64,000 nucleotides of DNA from Desulfitibacter alkalitolerans DSM 16504 (GCF_000620305.1 NZ_KK211100.1:1135275-1199274), one strand, 5' to 3'; shown: positions 1 through 9,539, numbered from the stretch's first letter. Notes: generated from the sequence alone by a model not told the origin. Made by a program: numbers and translations.

Positions 1-1466
1 ACAGGGGTAATCCTGGACGTAATAAATGTATAGCCACCTGGCAGTACCATTCTTTCTTTAAACACGTAGGTTTCGCCATCAGCAGCCTCCAGGGTGGTTT
101 CTGTTTCTACCACCACATCCTTTCTGGGTGAAATTGCCGCATCAGTAACCTCTGGAGTTCTAATGAGCAGTCGGTCCAAATTGGTGCTGAAGGTGCTGCC
201 AGTTCTAAATGCAGCATTATTGGCAATGAGCACCCTGACCTCTTTTGTGATTGTTACATTTTTATTCTTATAAGTACCACTGCCATAATCCAAAGTCAGA
301 AGTATACCTGTGGGAGAAATAGTTTGTACTGGTGCTGATGGATCAGATAATATAAGTCCCTCCACATTTAGGCTGCCAAGACGCAAACCAGTTATCTCAG
401 CATCAGAGCCTGTATCTGGACCTTGATTTGGCTGGATGCTGAGAATTCTTCCCTTGGAGCTCCCATCTATCACAGTAAATCTCTCCGGCACAAATACACT
501 ATCCACCATTTTCCCAATTACTGTTTCTCGCCAGACCTCCTTCATGGGGTCTTTATGGTCTGCTATCAGGTTTGTTATAACTACATAGTATTCACCAAGA
601 AAATTTGCCTCTCCTGTAAAATCAGGAACCTCTACTACAAGAACTCCATCCCTGTAGCTTACATGTCTGGCCTTGTTGCTGTTTTTATAAACTGAAGTTC
701 CATCTATCTCCCTGAGGAAAAAAACACTAGATTCTGGAAGATTGGTACCTTTAAAAAAGACCTGGTCTCCCTTTTCTCCCCTGTTTGGGAACATTTCTAA
801 ATCTGGTATAACCAGCTCTTCTATCAAATGGAATTGATCCTTGAACTCAAATTTAATATCTACTGGAATGCCAGCTGGAGTTGATGTGCTTTTGGTAAAC
901 AAAATATTCTTGAGTCCAGGAGGAGCATTTAAGCCAGTACCAACAGCATTGTTGTCATCTACAAAAAAACCAATGGGGAAGGAAGCATAAGAGGTTCCCC
1001 TGCCATATTCAGCCTTGACATTGACCCCATCAATTTCATCAAAATTCGACCCTGCCATTTCAAATAATCCACCAGGCCTGACAACCCTCCTAGTCTTAAC
1101 CTCACTTAACTGGGGCATGCTGCCTATTTCCACTTTATATTCCTTGCCGTTGATGTAGATACTGTCACCAATCTGGTTTTGGTCCAGGGTTCCATAAAAT
1201 GCATTATGAAACTGGGGAAGCTGGTCCTCAAGGACTACTGGCTTGCCTGTACCCCTTGGGACCACCATTACACTTTCAATATAACTGCCTGTTACAGTAA
1301 TCTCTGTTACTTCTATTTGACCCTCTCTGTTAAAAGCCTGTCCAATGGAAATATAGGTTACGGTATGCTCCTGGGTGGGAGCCTCCTCTGCAAGAACTGC
1401 CGCTGGAAATATATTAAATACAAAGACAACCAGCAGCATTAAGGCTATCAATTTTCTTTTTGTCAT
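1..1466 (-). CDS. Secreted surface protein, C-terminus beyond window
   Basis: The frame is open from an ATG at 1466 to the left edge, giving at least 488 residues with no stop, so the gene continues outside the window. Residues 1-26 form a signal peptide (MTKRKL, a hydrophobic core, then VLA before EE). The rest is rich in beta-strand patterns with short repeated blocks such as 'LVIPDLEMFPNRGEKGDQVFFKGTNLP', shortened here to note the G-D-x-V-x-F-x-G-T-N-L signature typical of IPT/TIG folds. It starts 11 bp after the stop of the next gene upstream on the same strand, which is also an IPT/TIG secreted protein, so the two are probably co-transcribed. The exact role is unknown; a cell-surface or extracellular binding role is inferred. 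Confidence 0.7.
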   Translation of the reverse strand, partial: MTKRKLIALMLLVVFVFNIFPAAVLAEEAPTQEHTVTYISIGQAFNREGQIEVTEITVTGSYIESVMVVPRGTGKPVVLEDQLPQFHNAFYGTLDQNQIGDSIYINGKEYKVEIGSMPQLSEVKTRRVVRPGGLFEMAGSNFDEIDGVNVKAEYGRGTSYASFPIGFFVDDNNAVGTGLNAPPGLKNILFTKSTSTPAGIPVDIKFEFKDQFHLIEELVIPDLEMFPNRGEKGDQVFFKGTNLPESSVFFLREIDGTSVYKNSNKARHVSYRDGVLVVEVPDFTGEANFLGEYYVVITNLIADHKDPMKEVWRETVIGKMVDSVFVPERFTVIDGSSKGRILSIQPNQGPDTGSDAEITGLRLGSLNVEGLILSDPSAPVQTISPTGILLTLDYGSGTYKNKNVTITKEVRVLIANNAAFRTGSTFSTNLDRLLIRTPEVTDAAISPRKDVVVETETTLEAADGETYVFKERMVLPGGYTFITSRITP

Positions 1467-1477
1467 GGCTTCTCCCC

Positions 1478-3355
1478 CTACTCAACAACCACAAATATTC
1501 CAGGATTAAAGGTCTGCAGCACTACTCTTCTATCAATAAAACTAACAGTATAATAATCAACATTGTACCAGCGTCTTGTAAGCTCGTCATAGCGAAGGAC
1601 CTTCAGGTTATCTCCACTTGTATTTCTATAGGGAACAGATAACCTGGCCCGGTCAAATCTAAAATTTTCCCCTGTCAGCTGGATCAGGTCTGACCTGATG
1701 CTTTTGTCCCATAAGCGTGCTTGCATTGATTGGGCTAGAAAGGGCTCCACCCGACCCAGGCTAATCACAGCCTTATCACCTCTAGCGGTGCTGGAAGCTG
1801 ACAACCCAAAAATGGTTATATCTGCCCATTTGGATCTTGCAGCAAGCTCACCTATTCTGTCACCACTTCTGCCCTCAAACTCAAGCTTACGTATAAGTAC
1901 CTCTTCCCCCATTAGCTCGTCAAGGTTAAAATCAAGGGTTCTAGCATCTCTATATCTGGATGAAATGACCAGGGTATCCTCACTAGTTTTTAAGGAGCTA
2001 ATTACGTCACCCTGGCGTATTTCTTGTTTCACCCTGTACTGGTCATTAGGTATATGGTGGCCTTCGTCTATAACACTAAATGCCCCATGGGCAATTGTTT
2101 CATGATTAGCAGTATTTATGACATAGACATCATATAAGCCTGGTTCAAGGCGTCTGCTGCCAGAGGGAAGATAAACCTCTAAATAACTGCCTCCGTCAGA
2201 CACGTACACACCACGTGCCCTTGTGCTGCCGAAGTAAACATTAACAGTTTCATAATTAAAGAAATTTCCGGCAATAATTATTGGCATGCTGCTATCATAG
2301 TATCTTGTTACGCTGCCAGGGGAAATACTGGTGATATGGGGTATGCCCATTGTGGCAAAGCTCCACGTTAACAATTGATTGCCAATTGGAAACGGGTTTT
2401 CATCCTCCAGGACTACTATATGTGAATTAATTATCACATCATAGACCGTTTGGGGATTTAACAGCTTAACAGGTATGTAGAGATGGGCTTCATTATTAAG
2501 AGAATCCTTCTTAAATAGATAATTTGCTATATATTCATCCCTCTGTGCTGAATCCAGGGCCTGAATTATGTTTAGAAATTCAAAATCAATGAGGTTGGCA
2601 TGGCTGGAGCCCTTTGGGAAAACCCTGGAACTTCTTATAAGGCTTAATCCCAGCTGATAGTTAAACTCCAGCTTTCCCAATTCATCCTCAAAGGTAACTT
2701 GTATAAAATACCTGTCAACATTGTCTATCCTTTTGCGGTTTATTTCCCTTTCATCATGCCATCCGTCTTCATCTGGAAATATCCTGAGCACATTAAATTT
2801 ATATTCCTCTACATTTATAGCTGTCTTATCACGGTCAGGATCGTTGATTAGTATTCCGGCACTATAATCATATACAGCAAAGGAAACAGAGTAATTTCCA
2901 ATGGCATTAATGGAAGCGTAAAAGGTAGTTGTAACTCCCTCTGGTCCTCCATAAAAACCCTCCAGCACATAATCACCCATGGGAAATCCTCCAGGAGGCC
3001 CCCAGGCCAGAACAAGTGTGGAAGCATCCTCCTCGTTAACTCCAACTTTAGCCCGCTCTTGGGTATCAGTAACTATTTCCGGCATTTCTCCCTCTACTTC
3101 CAAAAGCTCTATATCAGCAGCCTCCAATCCAGGAATAGCTGCATAAAACCTGATGAGATTTTCCAGATCATTTTCAGCAACTGGCCCAGTTACTGTAATT
3201 GGCAGACTGAAGGGAAAGCCCCTGGCGACATTAATATGCCCCGCCTTTACCTCCAGATTGGTATTGATTTCTTCTGCTCCAGAGTTAAAGGGAAATGCAA
3301 AGGCTAAAGCAAATAATACCGCCACTGCAATGAGCAGCTTCCCAGTATACCCCAT
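1478..3355 (-). CDS. Secreted IPT/TIG-domain protein
   Basis: A 625-residue protein with an N-terminal signal peptide (MGYTGKLLIAVAVLFALAFAF) and a ribosome site AGGGGGAAGG just before the ATG. A central block near residues 333-425 reads like an IPT/TIG domain: ITSISPGSV, then IIIAGNFF, then VYFGSTRA, ending in YDVYVINTAN. Such immunoglobulin-like domains occur in bacterial surface proteins. The C-terminal 150 residues contain a SLGRVEPF/LSVPYRN region that I do not recognise. No LPxTG, SLH or other anchor is visible, so it may be released or held by a partner. It is the first gene of a two-gene unit with the truncated surface protein to its left. Function is not known. Confidence 0.75.
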   Translation of the reverse strand: MGYTGKLLIAVAVLFALAFAFPFNSGAEEINTNLEVKAGHINVARGFPFSLPITVTGPVAENDLENLIRFYAAIPGLEAADIELLEVEGEMPEIVTDTQERAKVGVNEEDASTLVLAWGPPGGFPMGDYVLEGFYGGPEGVTTTFYASINAIGNYSVSFAVYDYSAGILINDPDRDKTAINVEEYKFNVLRIFPDEDGWHDEREINRKRIDNVDRYFIQVTFEDELGKLEFNYQLGLSLIRSSRVFPKGSSHANLIDFEFLNIIQALDSAQRDEYIANYLFKKDSLNNEAHLYIPVKLLNPQTVYDVIINSHIVVLEDENPFPIGNQLLTWSFATMGIPHITSISPGSVTRYYDSSMPIIIAGNFFNYETVNVYFGSTRARGVYVSDGGSYLEVYLPSGSRRLEPGLYDVYVINTANHETIAHGAFSVIDEGHHIPNDQYRVKQEIRQGDVISSLKTSEDTLVISSRYRDARTLDFNLDELMGEEVLIRKLEFEGRSGDRIGELAARSKWADITIFGLSASSTARGDKAVISLGRVEPFLAQSMQARLWDKSIRSDLIQLTGENFRFDRARLSVPYRNTSGDNLKVLRYDELTRRWYNVDYYTVSFIDRRVVLQTFNPGIFVVVE

Positions 3356-3473
3356 GGGTCCTTCCCCCTAAAATTAGTTATATACTTTTATTATCGGAAT
3401 TTAGAGGTTCACCTTTAACAAAAATATTTTTACATATCTGTCCAATAATTTTGTTAATTCTTTGAACATAAAA

Positions 3474-3665
3474 CAAGACTTGGCTTGCGCCAGTAGTTCT
3501 AGCATTTTTAATGCGTAGAAATACCAGTCCTAGCAGGGCGCCAAGTCTTTGACGCTGGCGGAAGCCTTAGTCTGGTGAATGACGAACTTAGACGTTCTAA
3601 TGTCGGCTATGCAGCTTAGACGCTGCGTTTTAGACGACCACTATCTACCTTGTGGAACTTATACT
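3474..3665. repeat. Dispersed structured repeat, copy 1
   Basis: About 100 bp from 3474 matches 58210-58345 almost base for base, and the tail TATCTACCTTGTGGAACTTA (3642-3661) also occurs there and, diverged, near 53605-53635. The outer ends are inverted (AGACTTGGC ... GCCAAGTCT) and an inner GCATT ... AATGC pair lies between. Copy 1 has an extra block with two hairpins that share the loop TTAGAC: GAAC-TTAGAC-GTTC at 3584-3597 and GCAGC-TTAGAC-GCTGC at 3611-3626. No coding frame is present. Each copy lies just beyond the terminator of a minus-strand gene. Confidence 0.75.
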
Positions 3666-3673
3666 GATAGTGT

Positions 3674-3702
3674 AAAAAAACAGGGGCTTTTTCCCCTGTT
3701 GA
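3674..3702 (-). terminator. Rho-independent terminator after hepT
   Basis: The stem CAGGGG ... CCCCTG is followed on the minus strand by a run of seven T (the A run at 3674-3680). It lies about 30 bp beyond the hepT stop codon. Confidence 0.8.
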
Positions 3703-3729
3703 AATCAAAGTGTTTGTTAAGTTAATCTT

Positions 3730-4146
3730 CTATTCCAGCACTTTTACAACAGCACTAATGTACTTCTCAAAATCATCAAGATTATTACGGATAATGCTGT
3801 ATATTTCTTCATCATTAATATCATCATATAGATGAACAGCTCTGTTTCGGAACTTAACCATTTTTAAACATACCTGCAAATCGCTTTCAGCTATTAACCC
3901 CTTCTTATGCATTATCTGAAATGCTTCACCGTAAGTCTTTGGAATTCCCCAATGATTCCTTGATACTATATGGTTTGCCAGGTCTATCATTGCTTCAATT
4001 GCAATCTGCAAATATCTTGTAGCCGCCGCAGGTAAAATGGCATCACCAATAAATTCCTCCTTTGGCCTATTACTTATTCTTTTGAGCATCTCTACCTGAT
4101 CTTTAATAAATTGTATTTTTTTTATAACCTTATTTTTGGCTATCAC
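3730..4146 (-). CDS. hepT: HepT-type HEPN ribonuclease toxin
   Basis: A 138-residue DUF86/HepT-like HEPN protein. The catalytic R-x4-6-H motif appears as RNRAVHLY near the C-terminus, with the tyrosine that MntA antitoxins AMPylate in characterised systems. I chose a GTG start at 4146, because GGAGGG sits 8 bp upstream and the longer ATG at 4185 lies inside mntA without a ribosome site. With this start, hepT overlaps the mntA 3' end by 17 bp, which implies translational coupling. In the known family HepT cleaves RNA and MntA neutralises it by adding AMP. Family assignment is firm; activity here is inferred. Confidence 0.85.
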   Translation of the reverse strand: MIAKNKVIKKIQFIKDQVEMLKRISNRPKEEFIGDAILPAAATRYLQIAIEAMIDLANHIVSRNHWGIPKTYGEAFQIMHKKGLIAESDLQVCLKMVKFRNRAVHLYDDINDEEIYSIIRNNLDDFEKYISAVVKVLE

Positions 4147-4591
4147 TGGCCTGGCCCTCCAAAAGAACTGCTTCATAATCTTCATAAAACTTATCCATGT
4201 CTATCTTATAGTCGAGATAATATTTAATTACGTATTCCTTAAAATCAGCAAATAAAACTGGGTCTCTTACAAACACCATTCTTCCAGTTAAAAGAATCTC
4301 ATACTGCAATTCTATGGAGACTTCATTTAAAACTACAATATTTACGTCTTCTTCTCTTAGGTGGTTTGAAATTATACTATCAACTTGAAGCTTTTTATCA
4401 ATATCCCATTTTACATTTGGTATGAGTAGTATAGCCAAGTCTACATCGCTTAAGGGAGTTTGATATTCTGTTCCATATGAGCCATACAGCAAACAGGCAA
4501 GAACTTCAGAATTATTGTTGCAAAGCTTAGCTAATTCCTTTAACTTTTCGTCTATATTTATTTGCTTTAAATCTCTAGATATACGTACCAT
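4130..4591 (-). CDS. mntA: MntA-type nucleotidyltransferase antitoxin
   Basis: A 153-residue minimal nucleotidyltransferase. The family signature G-S-x10-D-x-D is complete (GSYGTEYQTPLSDVD, about residues 37-51), with a third acidic residue expected in the NIVVLNE strand. GAAGGTG precedes the ATG. It is the upstream partner of hepT in a two-gene operon with overlapping ends. By family knowledge it transfers AMP to the HepT active-site tyrosine. A closely similar but separate MNT/HEPN pair is found at 50.8-51.5 kb in this window. Confidence 0.85.
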   Translation of the reverse strand: MVRISRDLKQINIDEKLKELAKLCNNNSEVLACLLYGSYGTEYQTPLSDVDLAILLIPNVKWDIDKKLQVDSIISNHLREEDVNIVVLNEVSIELQYEILLTGRMVFVRDPVLFADFKEYVIKYYLDYKIDMDKFYEDYEAVLLEGQASDSQK

Positions 4592-4904
4592 TTATGCACC
4601 TTCACAGTTCATACATATTCTATTGTGTATTATTATAACATAATTTTCTAATATAATAGCCGTTTTTCAGCTTTAAATTGTTAGAAATCGAAGAAACTGT
4701 TAAGATTATGTTAAAGAAGTTGCTTGTAACAACAAATGTTATATAATAACCCTATAAGTATTAACAACCTTGTTAACAAACTTTAAGAAAGAAGTCTCCT
4801 TGCTCTAAACTGCCTTGTTCTTATTTTAAGAAGAATTTTCCAAGAAAAGTATCGAATAAGATATGAATTGTATATTTACTTAATTAAAAGGGAGTTGTTT
4901 AATT
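4592..4904. other. AT-rich divergent intergenic region
   Basis: Between mntA (minus) and the cyclodeaminase-like gene (plus). The only signal I can point to is a promoter-like pair, TTGCTT at 4720-4725 and TATAAT at 4742-4747 with a 16-bp spacer, facing the plus-strand gene. No ORF or conserved structure is visible. Confidence 0.4.
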
Positions 4905-5474
4905 GTGGATATCAGCAGTCTTGTTATCAAGGATTTTCTTGCAAAGATTAATTCTGAAAAGCCCATACCAAGTGCTGGTTCTTCTCTTTCAGTTACAGGT
5001 TCCCTGGGTGCATCACTTCTTGGTTTAACTGCTAAAATTACCTTAAGAAAGGTCCCAAAATGTGACCATGATATGCTTAAGGAGCTGGCTCACAAGTCCG
5101 AAAAGACCTCACAAAGATTCCTGGAATTAGGCGAGGAGGACATCCTGGTGTACAAGCAAGTCATAGCCAATGAACCTGGGTCAGTTGAAAAGGCTATCGA
5201 GATTCCCTTGACCATGGCAAGAATGGCCCTGGACCTTGTTAAAACCTATGAACAGGTTATACATACCTGCTATAAACCAGTAAAGGGTGATGCATGGCTG
5301 GGAGTTGAACTTCTAAGAACTTGTGTGAAAAGTGCAGTATATATTGCAGTGGTTAATGTGGATTTTTTCAAGCCAGAAAATAGGGAAGAATATCTAGAGC
5401 AAATTTTTGCCATTCAAGATGAGATAGGAGTTCAGTGCAGCCCAGATGGATGCACCATACAACTTGATAAATAA
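4905..5474 (+). CDS. Formimidoyl-THF cyclodeaminase / FchA-like protein
   Basis: A 189-residue protein of the formiminotransferase-cyclodeaminase fold, which also includes the clostridial methenyl-THF cyclohydrolase FchA. The opening segment is characteristic: IKDFLAKINSEKPIPSAGS followed by a glycine-rich GSLGASLLGLTAKIT helix, then LVYKQVI and the PLTMARMAL stretch. Start is GTG with GGGAG about 11 bp upstream. Family members deaminate formimino-THF or hydrolyse 5,10-methenyl-THF in one-carbon metabolism; which reaction applies cannot be told from sequence. It stands alone, converging on the diguanylate cyclase gene. Confidence 0.75.
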   Translation: MDISSLVIKDFLAKINSEKPIPSAGSSLSVTGSLGASLLGLTAKITLRKVPKCDHDMLKELAHKSEKTSQRFLELGEEDILVYKQVIANEPGSVEKAIEIPLTMARMALDLVKTYEQVIHTCYKPVKGDAWLGVELLRTCVKSAVYIAVVNVDFFKPENREEYLEQIFAIQDEIGVQCSPDGCTIQLDK

Positions 5475-5505
5475 ACAGGATTCTTGGATAAAGAAGAAAT
5501 AGCTG

Positions 5506-5550
5506 ATAGTGTTGTATGTTATTTTTATTATTTATAAGATACAACACTAT
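5506..5550. terminator. Hairpin between convergent genes
   Basis: A perfect 12-bp inverted repeat, ATAGTGTTGTAT / ATACAACACTAT, with a 21-nt AT-rich loop. It overlaps the last codons of the minus-strand diguanylate cyclase gene. T runs are weak, so terminator function is inferred from its position between converging genes. Confidence 0.5.
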
Positions 5551-7081
5551 TTCCACCTTGTTTTTTTGACAGGTACATGACCTCATCAGCCATGATAAAC
5601 AATCGTTCCAGGCCAAGTTCAAAAGAATCCAGAGCCTGAGAAGAAACTACACCAATACTTGCAGTAATTGATACAGTATCCCCTGTCATGGTTAATATTT
5701 GCATTTCTTCAATACTCTTGTTTATTCTTTTAGCAACAATAACAGCATCTTCAAGTCTTGTCTCAGGCAGGATAATAATAAACTCCTCTCCACCAAGACG
5801 TCCAAATATATCATAGGGGCGAATGCATTCCTTGCATTGTTCTGTAAAGGCAACAAGCACCTGATCTCCCGTAGCGTGCCCATATTTATCATTTATACTC
5901 TTGAATTTATCTATATCCATTAGGATGACTGCAAGGAAACTATCTGGGTAGCGTTTCAACCTGTTTAACTCCTTTTGCCCAAGCTCAATGAGTTCCCTCC
6001 TATTAAATATACCGGTCAAACTATCCCGTATGGCTTCGTCACGCAGCCTCTCAATCAAATTAGTCCTTTCTGTGCAGTCACGAAGGGTAACAAGGCTTCC
6101 TCTTATCTGTCCCATTTGGTCTTTTATAGAGGAGATTCGAAAATCATAAATAGATACACAATCTTTATTTTCCAACTTGACTTCAAGGTGTTTCGTATCC
6201 CTTTCTCCTGCTTCCTTAAGGGTGCTGCTTATTAAACCTGGGCTTACCTGGTCAATTTGGAGTCCAATATCCTGTTTAGACATACCTGTTATTTCTATTG
6301 CTGAAGGGTTAATATCTACAACACGGTTTTTATCATCCAGAACAATTACTCCGTCATCCATGTTTTCAAATACCACATCACGTGCCATGGGTAAAAGATC
6401 AAGAAACTTGTAGCGAAACAGCGCCCAGGTAATGATTATACATGAGATGCTAAAAACTGCCGTGGTAGTGTTATAAGGACTTGGTGAATGGCCGGCAACA
6501 TATAGAATGTCCGCAATCAAAGGAATAAAAATAGCAATAATCAACAGTATAATCTGGGGTCTGTATATTGAGTGAAGTCTGAAGTAAACACGCATAAGCG
6601 TGATAAGTGCAGCAAAAATCAAAATGTAGCTGTAGAGAGCATGTACATAGTAAAACCAAAATCCATAATCATAATCCACCAGCAGCATTGTATTGCTGTA
6701 TAAAAGCCTGGGCTCACCCCAGAACCAGTTAGGTCTAGGAACAATCCATATAAGGGTATTGGTAATGAAGGGTATGACAGATAAATACAACCAAAATCTC
6801 AAGGGCCTAATCTGCCCTGTATAGGTTAAGATCAAATTAAGCCAGGCCAGGGGCAAAAAAGTTATAGCAATAAACTGAAGCTTTACTATGAATATTTTTA
6901 ATTCAAGGCTGTTTGCAGCTATTTCAAAGGCAAAGGTAATTGACCAAATAAAAGCACAAAACATCAAATAAAGAAAAGCACGTCCACTTGTGAATTGACG
7001 TTTATACCAGGTGATAATAATTAGCACTAAAATAATGGCTGCTGAAAGCAAAAATGCCCACATATCAGATGTATAAACCAA
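5528..7081 (-). CDS. Membrane PAS-GGDEF diguanylate cyclase
   Basis: A 517-residue protein. Residues 1-215 contain about seven hydrophobic helices resembling the 7TM sensor region found in front of some histidine kinases. A PAS domain follows (about 230-340; DDGVIVLDDKNRVVDINPSA), then a GGDEF domain (about 350-515). The active site reads GGEEF and the product-inhibition I-site R-x-x-D lies exactly five residues upstream (RPYD), so the enzyme should be active and feedback-regulated. It would convert two GTP to cyclic di-GMP at the membrane in response to an unknown signal. The partial kinase at the right end of the window has a similar membrane half. Confidence 0.88.
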   Translation of the reverse strand: MVYTSDMWAFLLSAAIILVLIIITWYKRQFTSGRAFLYLMFCAFIWSITFAFEIAANSLELKIFIVKLQFIAITFLPLAWLNLILTYTGQIRPLRFWLYLSVIPFITNTLIWIVPRPNWFWGEPRLLYSNTMLLVDYDYGFWFYYVHALYSYILIFAALITLMRVYFRLHSIYRPQIILLIIAIFIPLIADILYVAGHSPSPYNTTTAVFSISCIIITWALFRYKFLDLLPMARDVVFENMDDGVIVLDDKNRVVDINPSAIEITGMSKQDIGLQIDQVSPGLISSTLKEAGERDTKHLEVKLENKDCVSIYDFRISSIKDQMGQIRGSLVTLRDCTERTNLIERLRDEAIRDSLTGIFNRRELIELGQKELNRLKRYPDSFLAVILMDIDKFKSINDKYGHATGDQVLVAFTEQCKECIRPYDIFGRLGGEEFIIILPETRLEDAVIVAKRINKSIEEMQILTMTGDTVSITASIGVVSSQALDSFELGLERLFIMADEVMYLSKKQGGNSVVSYK

Positions 7082-7301
7082 GAATTATTCCTCCTGTGCC
7101 CGAACAAATAAACAAACAGAAATTTAATCCAAAAAATGCGGCAGAGATATTTGACAATTTCTCTAAAAATCCTACAATTTCCTGCAAAAATAATATAAGT
7201 TAATCTAAAATAAAGATACCCGCCAGGTTCCATCTCCCAGCGGATAACCAGATAACCAGGGCTGCAGTTTGAAAACCGGGTTAAATAGCCCCACAGCCCT
7301 A

Positions 7302-8885
7302 TCATGTCAATTTTTTCTTTAGCTCCTTGAAAAGTTCATCGGCTTTATGGTATTCCTCTTCAAGGATAAGTCTTTCCCCAACCTGCTGCAGCTGACTGAG
7401 TAAGTCTTCCAACTCCTCCTGAAGCTCTGCTGCAGTCTTCCTGGATAAATCATGGAGTAAAACAGGTTTAGCTCTTTTTGTCAGTGAATATTCTTCAAGG
7501 TAGTAAGGTATGTGGGTTTCAATTTGATAGTTTTCTTCGATTAAGGTTTTTAAAGTTGAACTTTCCCCAACCTCCCCGTGTACTAAAAAAATCAATTCAG
7601 GTTTGTGAGTAATGCTGTTTATCCACTTAAGGATATCCCCTTGATCAGAATGGGAGGAGTATCCTTTAATACTTTCAATTCTAGCATTTACAGTGATTTC
7701 TTCCCCATGGATCCTTACCTTTTTCGCTCCATTTAAAATAGTTCTTCCAAGGGTTCCCTCAGCCTGATAGCCAATAAATAAGATTGTGGAATTTGCCCTC
7801 CAGAGATTATGTTTCAAATGATGCTTGATACGCCCTGCATCACACATGCCGCTGGCAGATATAATTATTGCTCCACTTTTTATATTGTTAATTGTCTTGG
7901 ACTCTTCCGCAGTTCTAGTAAACCTCAAGTTTTTAAATGTTAATGGACATCTGCCAGTTTCACGGCTAAAGTCCTGGGCAGCTTCATCAAAGCTATCTGC
8001 ATTTTTACAGAATATTTCTGTGATAGCTATTGCCAGCGGACTATCCACAAAAATATTTTCAGGATTAATCCTTCCTTCTTGAATAAGTTTATTTAAATCA
8101 AAAATCAAATCCTGGGTTCTTTCTACTGCAAAGGCAGGGATAACCACGTTGCCTCCGCGTTTAAAGGTTGACTCTATCACTTCTGAGAGTTTTTCTATTC
8201 TTGCTGCCTCATCTTCCTCATCATGGTTTCTAGAGCCGTAGGTGGATTCTATTACCAGGAAGTCTGTACCCTCCAGGATTTCAGGGTCATCAACCAGGGG
8301 TTTATCATAATTCCCCAAATCACCGGTAAATGTTACCTTTTTTACCCCATCAGTACCTTTAATCCATATTTCTATAATTGAAGACCCAAGAATATGTCCT
8401 GCATCTGTAAACCGAAGGGAGACATTATCATTAAGCTTAATAATTTCATCATAGCCCTTGCCTTCAAAAAGCTTAATGCATTCCTCTGCATCTGAAACAG
8501 TATATATGGGCTCTAGCAGAGGTTTACCTGCCCTGAGGTTTTTTCTATTCTTCCGCTCAACTTCCATTTCTTGAATATAAGCACTGTCGGGAAGCATTAC
8601 AGCACATAACTCCTTGGTGATTTTTGTTGTTATAATAGGGCCCCTATAGCCTTTTTTATATAATTTAGGAATACGCCCACTATGGTCAATATGGGCATGG
8701 GTCAAAAGCACCCAGTCTATCTCATTAGGCTCAAAGGGGAAATCCCCATAGTTTCTTTCCTTGATAGCCTTGCTTCCCTGAAAAAGGCCGCAGTCAACAA
8801 GCAGGCTCTCCCCGGTATCAGTTTTAACCAAATAACAAGATCCAGTAACAGTTTCAGCCCCGCCGCAGAATATAATTTTCATCAT
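7302..8885 (-). CDS. Metallo-beta-lactamase / beta-CASP ribonuclease-like protein
   Basis: A 527-residue protein beginning MMKIIFCGGAETVTGSCYLV. The zinc motif H-x-H-x-D-H is present (HAHIDHSG), with further motif histidines in DAGHILGSS and the later beta-CASP motifs (SASGMCDAGRIKHH, and GYSSHSDQ with the final catalytic histidine). This is the YSH1/CPSF-like class of RNA-processing nucleases. A C-terminal coiled extension (LQEELEDLLSQLQQV) is extra to the core. GGGAG lies 8 bp before the first ATG. It is a monocistronic gene; likely a cytoplasmic RNA-degradation enzyme. Confidence 0.85.
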   Translation of the reverse strand: MMKIIFCGGAETVTGSCYLVKTDTGESLLVDCGLFQGSKAIKERNYGDFPFEPNEIDWVLLTHAHIDHSGRIPKLYKKGYRGPIITTKITKELCAVMLPDSAYIQEMEVERKNRKNLRAGKPLLEPIYTVSDAEECIKLFEGKGYDEIIKLNDNVSLRFTDAGHILGSSIIEIWIKGTDGVKKVTFTGDLGNYDKPLVDDPEILEGTDFLVIESTYGSRNHDEEDEAARIEKLSEVIESTFKRGGNVVIPAFAVERTQDLIFDLNKLIQEGRINPENIFVDSPLAIAITEIFCKNADSFDEAAQDFSRETGRCPLTFKNLRFTRTAEESKTINNIKSGAIIISASGMCDAGRIKHHLKHNLWRANSTILFIGYQAEGTLGRTILNGAKKVRIHGEEITVNARIESIKGYSSHSDQGDILKWINSITHKPELIFLVHGEVGESSTLKTLIEENYQIETHIPYYLEEYSLTKRAKPVLLHDLSRKTAAELQEELEDLLSQLQQVGERLILEEEYHKADELFKELKKKLT

Positions 8886-9101
8886 GCACCATTCTCCCTG
8901 TAATTTTTTAACGTTATATCTTTGTAATAAAATAATACTACAAACCTGGGGAAATTAGTGCTGTTTAATTGTAGCTTTATATCAAAATTCTGTACATTTT
9001 TAAGTTTTTTAGTATTATTTTAAAAAAAATGTCTAAAAAGTGATTTTCTTCGTATAACATTTATTAAAACAACTTTATCTTACTCAAGGGAGGTCGTGAT
9101 C

Positions 9102-9497
9102 TTGTTTAAATTTATTAACAAAGCAAAAAACCAGAAGGGTTTTACTCTGGTTGAATTAATGGTAGTTGTGGTTATTATAGGAGTTTTGGTAGCGATAGCG
9201 ATTCCTGTGTACAGTAATGTGACACAAAGTGCTGAGAGAAGATCCGTAGAAGCTAACCTAAGAACTATTGATGGTGCAATTACTACATACTACGCTACCA
9301 ACGGAACAACTGCAACTGCACTTAATGATGTAGGAGACTTAGTTAGCGATTATTTGGCTGTTGAACCAGCAGGCCCAGGAACAGCATCATATGGTCTTGT
9401 TGGCACTGCACCAAATCAGAGAGCCACAGTTACTAGCACCGCAGATGTAGGGGGTCACACACTTGCTGGACAGACTTTGGATAATCTGCCTTGGTAA
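9102..9497 (+). CDS. Type IV pilin / prepilin-like protein
   Basis: The protein opens with a short basic leader and the prepilin peptidase site KG/FTLVE, followed by a hydrophobic helix (LMVVVVIIGVLVAIAIPVY) and a small globular C-terminus rich in T, A and G. I prefer a TTG start at 9102, 8 bp after AAGGGAGG; the GTG at 9096 is only 2 bp from it. Length is about 131 residues, in the range of major or minor pilins (PilA/PulG/ComGC type). No assembly genes (pilB, pilC, pilD) are in the window. Followed directly by a terminator, so it is a single-gene unit that is probably highly expressed. Confidence 0.88.
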   Translation: MFKFINKAKNQKGFTLVELMVVVVIIGVLVAIAIPVYSNVTQSAERRSVEANLRTIDGAITTYYATNGTTATALNDVGDLVSDYLAVEPAGPGTASYGLVGTAPNQRATVTSTADVGGHTLAGQTLDNLPW

Positions 9498-9506
9498 TAT
9501 AGCAAT

Positions 9507-9539
9507 AGCCAGTTCTCTACAAGAGGGCTGGTTTTTTTA
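9507..9539 (+). terminator. Terminator of the pilin gene
   Basis: The stem AGCCAG-tt-CTC / GAG-gg-CTGGTT is followed by a run of T, 10 bp after the pilin stop. Confidence 0.85.

Noticed and set aside
1698-2105. Plus-strand frame of 135 residues opposite the IPT/TIG gene
   Set aside because: It is antisense to a well-supported secreted protein and has a serine/leucine-rich mirror composition without a ribosome site.
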